NCBI GenBank assembly: GCA_964036295.1
Contig: OZ038464.1
Span: 1,492,501-1,556,500, forward strand
Direction: 5' to 3'
Length of the DNA stretch: 64,000 nucleotides
DNA from: Plumapathes pennacea
Lineage: Eukaryota > Cnidaria > Anthozoa > Antipatharia > Myriopathidae
A program made the position numbers and the translations under genes. This document shows positions 10,401 to 21,600 of this stretch, in pieces (the stretch's first letter is position 1; every line of letters begins with the position of its first letter). The notes beneath the pieces were generated by a model. It worked only from the letters and a program-made list of their open reading frames with translations. It ran no database searches and was not told the origin of the DNA.

Positions 10401-13400
10401 AAACTGAACACACCTTGAGAAACGCAAAAATGCTGTAAAAATGCGTGGATTTTATCATACAGGAATGTATTTTGACACATCTATAAGTTGTCGAAACGTG
10501 TTTGTATAATTCTAATCTCACGTTTTCTGCTGCCAAAAAAAAAACACTCTGAAGGGCTTTCACAAATGTTTTATACACTTGTTGTGTAAAATATATCAGT
10601 CTCTTTACGTGCCCAAAACGTGACATGTCGGTTCGGCTCACCTTTAAATATGACTTCATTAGAAAATTGTATAAAGCTAAAAATTCAGAGATTCCACTAG
10701 GCCGGTGCATGTTGGTATTTACTGATAAGATACCGGACTGCCGGATAAAAATCTATTTTCTGTACCAATTCGTACGTTGTTTGTGAAATATAATACGACA
10801 AACGTTTGTAGAATAAATTCACTGCTTCATAGATATTTTAACTCTGAAATTTGCGACTTTCCCAAAATACAAGCAGGCTCACACAACGCTACCCTGGTCC
10901 CAGAGGTTTTGTGCTTTGCTAGTGATTTGCGCGCGAAAATGCTGAATACGTATGAACAAAAAAGGTCGCAAGTATAACTTACGCATCGCATGTAAAAGTT
11001 ACGCGTAGTATTTCGCTCAAGATAGTATGCGTAAGTCATTGTTTCGATGCTTACTGTAAGTGATACTTACGAACATTTCTGTTTCTACGCAAGTTTAGTG
11101 AATAACGGTCCCAGCTGTTTTTACGAACGTGATAACCCCTGAAACGAAACAATCAAATTGCCACGAAGCGACATTTTCGGAAACCAGTGATTTTAGCAAT
11201 TATGGAAACGCCCGCAATATTTGGCCCTAATTGGACTACTGTCTTCGCTATTTATATTAATCAAACAGAACTTCACTTGACGCATACTTCACGATTGCGT
11301 TTACGCGCGAAAAAGCACATCAACTTCTTTAAAGTGAGTTCAGAATAAAACACTGGTTCAAAAAACGTTTATGCATCTAACAAATAAGCTGTTGATTGCT
11401 GAAGAGAAATCCTGAATTTTCGTATGCCGCAAACACTCACATAAGTTATGGGCTACAATAAGTTGCAATATTGTTGAGACGTTAATGATAAATTTCGCGT
11501 TCGTTCCCTTCGCTTTAACTGAAATTGCGCTCAATCTGATCATTCCCCCCCCCCCCCTTTTTCAATGTTGATCCTGTAATACTGTGTAACGGATTTGGGG
11601 GCTCAAACAGCATCGCAATAGGGGGGAGGGGAGGGGAGAAGAAAAGCAAACAAGTCCAAAATCGAAAAACAGGGCTAAAATGATATAAGTGTCTCAACTG
11701 TTATTTGTAGGTTGAAACATTTTGTCTTTTAAGACTTGTTTTTGTGCAACACGCACACAAGGTAGCGGCAGTTCGGCTAGTTGTGGTTTTAGCGAATTTT
11801 ATAAAAGCTGCAATAAACCATTTGTAAGAAAGGTTAAATTTCTTTACTGCAGTCTTGGCAGTTTCACAGCTAAAATAAAGTTGTTCAACAATTTTTGATG
11901 TACGCAATGTGTTGCGTTTGGCGAAATTCCAGTTTTAAACTGCCTTTGCTTGTACCCTAAACATAAATAATTTAGTAAATAAATAAATGAAATTTTATAA
12001 TTTTTTAGTGTGGTCGTGTCTGTCAAATATCTTTCTAACTGAACAAATCCATGGTAAAACGCGTAAGTCGTGTTTGACTTTAGCTTCGAAACCTCGTCGT
12101 GATTTTCAAACACTTGCAAAGTAGAAAGCAAAGTCAAAAAGGTACAGAAAACAGAGAAGGGAAAAAAAGAACGCATATTCGCTTTCCAAATTTGAACGTG
12201 AACACTTTTGAACAGCATCGGCAAATTTGAGTATGACAGAATCTTATTGGGAAAAACTGCTTATTTTAGAAACCACGTGTAAAGTAAAATATCTTGAAAA
12301 TATAGTAATTATAACTCTTTGGATCAGTGGGCTTTCAGGTCTTAAAGATAAAATGAATCAAATATCTCAAAGTTACAACCTATGAAAAGCTCAGTGGTCC
12401 TGCATGAGTCAAAGAGACATTGCTTTGAACTTTGTGGCCGTGCAGGAATATTTTCTTTTGAAGTTTATAAAAGTACCTCAGTCACGCCTTGACTATTTAG
12501 ACAGCAACTACTCCACGTTTGTCGTAGGTTTGCCTTTTATGTAGATCCTTAACTTTTTTTTTTCTTTCAGCCAAGTCCACATCAGCAACTTTACAATGCT
12601 GCAGTTGATGGAGATCTTGAGGCCGTGAACAACGCACTCGAAGGAGGAGCTGACATAAACGTACACGTTGGTTTAGTAAGTACATGCAGTTTATTTGTCA
12701 GAAAACTTAAGGTTCGGATCAAAGTTTGATCCTGTTTAAGTTTGTTTAAAGCCAAAGAAACATTAAAAATAGTTTTCTATTTGCGAGTTACTTAGAGAGA
12801 CTAAAGAAGAGCAACAAAATGCCTTTTGGGAGGGGGCGGGGAAATCCGCGTCCGAGCGGACATTTTACCTGTCATTGTGCACTGATATGCAGTGTAGTAG
12901 TCAGGAGTATTACATGTGCAGAAAACGTTCATAAATCAGTTCTTCACAAGTTCGACTTCTCAGTGGATTTGGATTTGAAGGAGCAGTGTCATAACACACA
13001 TGCATGTTTGAAGGGCAAGTGTTTGGGCTGTCAAGCACGCTTTCGTAATGTGTGCTGATTTATTCTGGAAGGATAATTAACCAACGAGGCGCCGCGCCGA
13101 GTTGGTTATTTATCATTTCATATTCGGCATCTAGAAGTGTACTTTAGAAGGAATGGGCTAGAGTAATTTGTGATTCAGAAAGTCGGGCTTGCCGTACTGA
13201 TCTTAATTGACGTAAAAGAAAGACCGGAAGACGACTTAACTTCCGATTCAAAATAAAATGATCACAAGATTACTGCAAGTATGACAACTTTGCGAACGGG
13301 CTGAATGAATCGAGTGAAGAAAGCATTTTCATGGAAATTACCTGACACAAACACTCTCGGAAGAAGTTTACAAAAATATCTTCAGGCGATGAACCAAAAT

Positions 13401-15538
13401 TATTGAAACCGACAACTTACTGGCTGTGCTGAGAACTGAACCTGGAGATGCTAAAATATCAACAAGGAAAATTGACGAAGAAAACTATATCAGGGTCTAT
13501 ATACAGAGTCGGCGGTGGTGGAAAACTGTTTACATTGCGGAGGCGAACCCAAGAAAGCAATCGACCCAATGCCTGGTTGTATTGACTTGAGCGAAGGTGC
13601 TGTCTTGTCCCCTTTGCTGATGTGTAAAAATACTTGAGGCATGCAATTAATTCTTCTTTGCTCATTCTTCAAATTTTGTAAATGTCTCACCGAGGACTTG
13701 CAAGCCACTCTGAAAAGGTTGTGAAATCTGAAAAATCTTCCCCAGCAGTACTTCGTCGCTTATGCGTTCATTGACCATATTTGTCCACAGAAAGGTTATG
13801 ACCTATCAAATATTTCCTTCCGCGTGTGATTGGTGGAATTGTGACACGTGACCGAACAACGTCCGCTCAGCGAGTAAACCCCCGCCTAGCGAACTATTGC
13901 TCCTTATTGACAATATCGAACACAGTTCTATTTATTTTAGTAGAAATACGATAATCGCAGATACCCCCTCACTCTGCCATTGATGGGACTTTTACTTTGG
14001 TAACTCCCAACAAGAGTAGCCTTTGTTTTACCGAAATGTTGACTCGATTTTTTCTTCGAAGTCAAGTGCTACACGCAAAGGAAGGAGAAAAAGAATGGTG
14101 TGTGTTATACTTTTGCGTTGAAAAAAGAATCGATTGCGTGACGAAGTACGTATTTCCCACGGTCGGCACGTCAAATTAATTCATGCAGTCTGCCAAGCAC
14201 GTTCTCAAAATTTAATACTCAAAGTTTGAAGTTGGTCGGCCGTCGTAGTACGGGAAAAAAGGAACACTGATTTTCCAATTTTGAATTCATAGGCAGTACA
14301 ATTAAATAGGCTTCCTGTGCGATTTGTTTTTACTCTGGACTGCATGCACCAGATTCAGACATGCATATTTAATAGGCTCGAATTGTTTTGTATGTGAACC
14401 CACTCAAAACAGCAAGATTTTCCCCAGAATCAAAGCAAAACTTGAACAGTTTACTTCAAATTATACACGGGCTTCAGACCCAGTAATACTTCTAAGGGCT
14501 TGTGAACGATTCTCGCTGCAATCACCGCGTGTCAGATTACAGAAAAATAAGACATCTGACTAAATCATTCAAGACTCCAAGTTCCGATTGCTCTGAGCGA
14601 ATACGGTAGCCGAAACTGGCGACAGAAGCGTAGTAAAACAATACTTCGAGGGAAAATGATCAGCATACAGATTTTAATACATTCTTGAAGTGATCAAGTT
14701 ACAAGCTATACGGGATACAATATATTTGTCACGGTGATTGTTCGGTTTCCACTGACTAACCTTTGTTGCTTGTCCTTTCTAAATAAGTATCTGAGTTTAA
14801 CACAAAACGGCGTCTGAAGCTCCCGATTTGCTTTCAAGCGCTGTTCCCTTTGCGGAGTTGTCTGTGTTACCCGCTTCTGTTCATGTCGCTTTTGGTCGGC
14901 ATTCATGCGCTGTTGTCTTTGCGGAGTCTTCTCTTCGGCCCGCTTTTTCTCCTGAAGGTCCCGATTCGCTTTCAAGCGCTGTTCTTTTTGCGGAGTTGTC
15001 TGTGTTGTCCGCTTCTGTTCATGTCGCTTTTGGTCGGCATTCATGCGCTGTTGTCTTTGCGGAGTCTTCTCTTCGGTCCGCTTTTGCTCTTGAAGTGCCT
15101 GTTCGCTTCTCTTTTGAAGACGAGCTTCGCGAGACCGTTCTGTTTCAAGTTTTCTAGCTTTCAAATTCATTTTCGTGAACGCAGTTACGTACAATTGTTG
15201 CTTCGTTCAAATCTTTCTCAAAAACATGGCGGTGACGCTAGTCGATAATGATTACGTCATTGCCTTATTTGGACATTGCCTTAGGCACCTGGCCTAAAAA
15301 GGTCGCATCAAACAAACACACACACAAACAAATACACGAACATTAGATTTCGAGATGGCGACGCGCTTGGAGTCTTCAGATGAGCCGACTATGCTGCATT
15401 AGCGTCGTAAATATTTCCCTCACTTTGTTCGGGGAAAATCACAATAGACAATACGAGATGACTACCGAGTATGACATCAATTCATTGGTCGAAGAAGTCG
15501 TTTCAGAAAGTACTAAAACACAGCCTCTGCGCTATTAT

Positions 15539-15606
<68 letters not shown>

Positions 15607-18600
15607 GATAATGATAATGATAATGATAATGATAATGATAATGATAATGATAATGATAATGATAATGATAATGATAATGATAATGATAATGATAATGATA
15701 ATGATAATGATAATGATAATGATAATGATAATGATAATGATAATGATAATGATAATGATAATGATAATGATAATGATAATGATAATGATAATGATAATGA
15801 TAATGATAATGATAATGATAATGATAATGATAATGATAATGATAATGATAATGATAATGATAATGATAATGATAATGATAATGATAATGATAATGATAAT
15901 GATAATGATAATGATAATGATAATGATAATGATAATGATAATGATAATGATAATGATAATGATAATGATAATGATAATGATAATGATAATGATAATGATA
16001 ATGATAATGATAATGATAATGATAATGATAATGATAATGATAATGATAATGATAATGATAATGATAATGATAATGATAATGATAATGATAATGATAATGA
16101 TAATGATAATGATAATGATAATGATAATGATAATGATAATGATAATGATAATGATAATGATAATGATAATGATAATGATAATGATAATGATAATGATAAT
16201 GATAATGATAATGATAATGATAATGATAATGATAATGATAATGATAATGATAATGATAATGATAATGATAATGATAATGATAATGATAATGATAATGATA
16301 ATGATAATGATAATGATAATGATAATGATAATGATAATGATAATGATAATGATAATGATAATGATAATGATAATGATAATGATAATGATAATGATAATAG
16401 ACGTTTATTTATACACGGTGGTAGGCGACCGCAGCATACAAAGCTGATGTGGCCATGTGATAAAATCTGTACATCAGGAATTAAAATTGGACTTAAGCCA
16501 ACTAGTTGCATTGCCAGTTGGATATCTAACTAACTACCGATGTTTAATATACTGTCAGTAATGTCTTAAAATCGAATTAATAATTGAAAACGCATAAATT
16601 TAAAATGGTTAAGTTGCATAGGTACGTAATTGAGTTAGGTGTATGTGTGTGTAAGTGGGTAGCGTAGGTATGGAAATTGTATAAGATAATATAATATAAA
16701 GTATTGCCTAAAAGGTAACTGAGTAAAGGATAAGTTGAATGAGCGCTCTTTGCTTCAACTGTACACAAACTCTTCGCTAATCCTTGTGTTTGGTTTTAGG
16801 GGTATGCTGTTTATGTGCTTTTTTACTAGTTTCTTGAAACAGGAGTGTGGTTTTTCCTGAAGGGGCTCTTCTAAGTAGTTCCTTAGTACTGATGACCTGT
16901 ATGTGATTGCCTTACGATGGGAGTTCGTGCGTGGTTGCGGGATGACTAGCTCGTTTTTACCTCTTAGAATGTTTAAAACTCCTTTGAGTGAGTTTACTAT
17001 AGATGGTTTCCGAATGTACTGACTTACGCACAATGTTGGTAGCTTATATTTGTATTGCCAAAACAGTTTGTTCCATTGTACTCTTTCGAGGACGTCAGTG
17101 CTGGAAGTGTTCCAATCAATCTCGTAAATTATCTTGGCTGCCCTTACGTGCATTTTCTCAAGGTCTTGGAATATACCAGAGGAGTATACCGTACGTGATT
17201 GACGGCAGGATCACTGCCGGTTGAAGTAGAATGTTACGAGAGCACTGGCTGGTAGGAATTCTAGAGATTTTAGCAGGTTGAGCTTCTTAGCATATAACTT
17301 GATTGAGTCCTGGAGGTGCGTTGTCCAGTTCAATTAATTGTCGGTGCTGATGCCAAGACATTTTGTTAATTTGACAAATTTAATGGCATTGTTGTCAATC
17401 TTTAATTTTTGAATTGGGCTGACAAGTCTCTTTGCTGATAATAGCATAGCTTCGCACTTTTTAGGGCGTAGTGTCATTGCGTGTTTTACACACCATTCAT
17501 CTATGAGGGCTAGGGCAATATTAGATGCTGCTATGGCGTAGTCGACGTTGTTGGCTATGCAGTATAGGGTGGTATCGTCTGCGAACATCTCAATGCTTGA
17601 AGGTGTCAGGGATGTCGCTGGTGTACGGGCTGAACTAAATTGGGCCCAAGACTGATCCCTGTGGTACTCCACAGGTGACGTTGGTGGTCTGGGATTTGCC
17701 ATCGCCTACAGTGGCAAACTGTGTCCAATCGGATAGGTAGTCGGTCAGCCACTGCCATAAGTGCCCTATGATTCCATAGCCTTGTAACATTTGCGACAAG
17801 ATGACGTGTGAGACAGAGTCAAAGGCCTTTCGGAAATCGATGAATACTGCGTTTTGATTGTCCAGAGCAGAGCGCCACTGTTCGGTCATATATACTAGTT
17901 GTGATTCAGTTGAGTGGCCTTTCTTGTATGCCCACTGATGTGGGCTAAAAAGATTGTGTGCGTGCCATGTGGTCGGTGATCTTGTCAGAAATGCATCTGT
18001 CCATTATTTTGTTTGGGATGCTTAGCAACGGAAGAGGCCGGTAGTGTTTTCTCTCCGTGATGTCTCCCTTTTTGTGAGTTGTTTTAAGGCGAGCGCGTTT
18101 CCAAGTAAAGGGGATGGTCGCTTCAACCAAGCTTTGGTTGTAGGCTTTAGGACCTAATTTCGGAAGTCTAGGGGAGATTCCGTCCGGTCCAGTGACTTTA
18201 TGGGGATTTAGGGCTTCCAAGTGTTTTTGTACCCCCTCTAGAGTGATTGTCATGGTCAATAGTTTTTGTCTCTTTGGTGTATAATGACTGGGGAGGATTA
18301 GATGGCACAGAGAGTCGTGCTGTCTGTCTTTCGCCTATACTGGCAAATTATAGGTTTAGTAGTTCAGCCTTTTCCGTGTCACTGGTTGCCAGAGTCCCGT
18401 CGTCTCTTCTTATTGTTGGTGCCAGGGGATCGTTGCTAGAATATACTGCATTCTTTAATAGTTTCCAGAAGCTCTTTGTGTCTTGCGCTTTCTCAAATTG
18501 GGCTGCGAAATATTTCTCTTTGGCACTTTAGTTTGTATGTGACTTTGTTTCTAATGGTTCTATATCTACGTCTCTTTTCTTCATTCTTTGATCATTGTCT

Positions 18601-21600
18601 GTTGCTTTCTATTTCATTACATAAAATTGTAATTATGCTAATATTCGCAGCGTTGTCAAGCACGCTCTCTTAATACGTACTGATATGTGTAGCATCAGCA
18701 GTAATACATGTGCAGCAAATGGTCATAAATGAGTTTTTCACACATTTGACTTCTCACTGGATTCGTCACGCTAGTTTGTTTTTTGAAAGGATGAGTGCAT
18801 TCCACTGCATCTGGCTTCACGTTACGGACATTTGGAGGTTGTGACAAAGCTAATCGATGCTGGAGCCGATGTGAACTCAAAGAGAAAGGTAGATAGTAGA
18901 CGTGTTAGTACGTTGAAGCTCTGAAAGTTTTGATCATTGTCTGTTGCTTCCTATTTCATTACATTAAGTTTTAATTGTGCTAATATTCGTAGCGTTGTGT
19001 AAGACAAGCAGTGTCATTACATGTACGTGCGTCTCTTTCTTTTTTCTATCAATCGCAGAGGTGGATGTTTGAAGGCCAAGTGTTAGGGCTGTCAAGCACG
19101 CTCTCTTAATACGTACTGATATGTGTAGCATCAGCAGTAATACATGTACAGCAAATGGTCATGAATTAGTTTTTCACACATTTGACTTCTCACTGCATTC
19201 ATCACGCTGGCTTGTTTTTTGAAAGAGTGAGTGCATTCCACTGCATCTGGCTTCACGTTACGGACATCTGGAGGTTGTGACAAAGTTAGTCGATGCTGGA
19301 GCTGATGTGAACTCAAAGAGAAAGGTAGATAGTAGACGTATTAGTACGTTGAAGCTCTGAAAGTTTTGATCATTGTTTGTTGCTTCCTATTTCATTACAT
19401 TAAGTTTTAATTGTGCTAATATTCGTAGCGTTGTGTAAGACAAGCAGTGTCATTACATGTACGTGCGTCTCTTTTTTTTCTATCAATCGCAGAGGTGGAT
19501 GTTTGAAGGCCAAGTGTTAGGGCTGTCAAGCACGCTCTCTTAATATGTACTGATATGTGTAGCTTGTAATAATACATGTGCAGCAAATGGTCATGAATGA
19601 GATTTTCACAGATTTGACTTCTCACTGCATTGGTCACGCTGGTTTGTTTTTTGAAAGGATGAGTGGATTCCACTTCATCTTGCTTCAGAGAACGGACATC
19701 TGGAGGTTGTGACAAAGTTAATCGATGCTGGAGCCGAGGTGAACTCCAAGGAAAAGGTGGATAGTGGACGTGTTAGCACGTTGAAATTCTAAAAGTTTTG
19801 ATCATTGTCTGTTGCTTTCTATTTCATTAGATAAAGTTGTATGTGTGCTAATTTTCGTAGCGTTGGTTATAAAAGCAGTGTCATTAGGTGCACATGCGTC
19901 TCTTTCTTTTATTTTTTATTAATCGCAGACGTGTACTGATGTGTGAAGGCCAAGTGTTCCGGCTATCGAGCACGCTTCCTTAATACGTACTGATATGTGT
20001 AGCATCAGCAGTAATACCTGTTCAGCAAATTGTCATGAATGAGTTCTTCACAGATTTGACTTCTCACTGCATTCGTCACGCTGGTTTGTTTTTTGAAAGA
20101 ATGAGCGCATTCCACTTCATCTGGCTTCAGAGAACGGACATCTGGAGGTTGTGACAAAGTTAATCGATGCTGGAGCCGTTGTGAACTCCAAGGAGAAGGT
20201 ACAGATAGTGGACGTGTTAGTACGTTGAAATTCTAAAAGTTTTGATCTTTTTCTGTTGCTTTCTATTTCATTAGATAAAGTTGTATGTGTGCTAATTTTC
20301 GTAGCGTTGGTTATAAAAGCAGTGTCATTAGGTGCACATGCGTCTCTTTCTTTCATTTTTTATTAATCGCAGACGTGTACTGATGTGTGAAGGCCAAGTG
20401 TTCCGGCTATCGAGCACGCTTCCTTAATACGTACTGATATGTGTAGCATCAGCAGTAATACATGTGCAGCAAATGGTCATGAATGAGTTATTTGACTTCT
20501 CACTGCATTCGTCACGCTGGTTTGTATTTTTGAAAGAATGAGCGCATTCCACTTCATCTGGCTTCAGAGAACGGACCTCTGGAGGTTGTGACAAAGTTAA
20601 TCGATGCTGGAGCGGACGTGAATTCAAAGGATGAGGTAGATAGTGGACGTGTTAGTACGTTGAAATTCTAAAAGCGTTGATCATTGTCTGTTGCTTTCTA
20701 TTTCATTGCATAAAGTTGTATAATTTTCGTAGCGTTGGTTAGAAAAGCAGTGTCATTAGATGCATATGCGTCTCTTTTTTTTCATTAATCGCAGACGTGT
20801 ATGTTTGAAGGCCAAGTGTTCGGGCTGTCAAGCACGCTTTCTTAATACGTACTGTACTGCTATGTGTAGCATCAGCAGTAATACATGTGCAGCAAATGGT
20901 CATGAATGAGTTCTTCACAGATTTGAGTTTTCACTGAATTTGTCACGCTGGTTTGTTTTTTGAAAGGATGAGTGGACTCCACTTCATCTGGCTTCTCGTT
21001 TCGGATATCTGGAGGTTGTGACAAAGTTAATCGATGCTGGGGCCGACGTGAACTCAAAGGATGAGGTAGATAGTGGACGTGTTAGTACGTTGAAATTCTA
21101 AAAGCGTTGATCATTGTCTGTTGCCTTCTATTTCATTACATAAAGTTGTATATGTGCTAATTTTCGTAGCGTTGGTTAAAAAAGCAGTGTCATTAGATGC
21201 ACATGCGTCTCTTTCTTTTTTTTTCATTAATCGCAGACGTGTATGTTTGAAGGCCAAGTGTTCGGGCTATCAAGCACGCTTCCTTAATACGTACTGTACT
21301 GCTATGTGTAGCATCGGCAGTAATACATGTTCAGCAAATGGTCAAGAATGAGTTCTTCACAGATTTGAGTTTTCACTGAATTTGCCACGCTGGTTTGTTT
21401 TTTGAAAGAATGAGTGGATTCCACTGCATCTGGCTTCATTCAACGGACATCTGGAGGTTGTGACAAAGTTAATCGATGCTGGAGCCGGTGTGAACTCCAA
21501 GGAAAAGGTAGATAGTGGACGTGTTAGTACGTTGAAATTCTAAAAGTTTTGATCATTTTCTGTTGCTTTCTATTTCATTACATAAAGTTGTATGTGTGCT

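Larger units (their letters stand above)
18790..21507 (+). repeat. Tandem array of seven ankyrin exon units (gene B)
   Basis: Seven units of 430-442 bp. Each has a 99-bp exon (one 33-residue ankyrin repeat, phase 0 at both ends) and a near-identical intron with AAGTTTTGATC, CTGTTGCTT, GTAGCGTTG and CACGCTGGTTTG landmarks. Every exon starts after TTTTTTGAAAG and ends before GTAGAT or a variant (GTGGAT, GTACAG). All seven share the codons GAG at repeat position 2 and ACA-AAG at positions 19-20, whereas gene C has GAA and ACT-AAG (AAT-AAG once). Loss or gain of whole units keeps the reading frame, so copy number can change without breaking the protein. Confidence 0.95.

Noticed and set aside
11540-11640. 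C-rich and G-rich runs as a possible structured regulatory site
   Set aside because: Simple homopolymer tracts in an intron, similar tracts occur at 9481 and 25880; no further evidence of function.
15380-16511. Long ORFs of about 355 and 332 codons on opposite strands, Ile-Met and Leu-Ser repeats
   Set aside because: They are frames of the GATAAT microsatellite with no other coding evidence.
18790-21507. CRISPR-like array (regularly spaced repeats)
   Set aside because: Both the 99-bp repeats and the spacers between them are conserved, repeats encode ankyrin exons with splice sites, and the host is a eukaryote.
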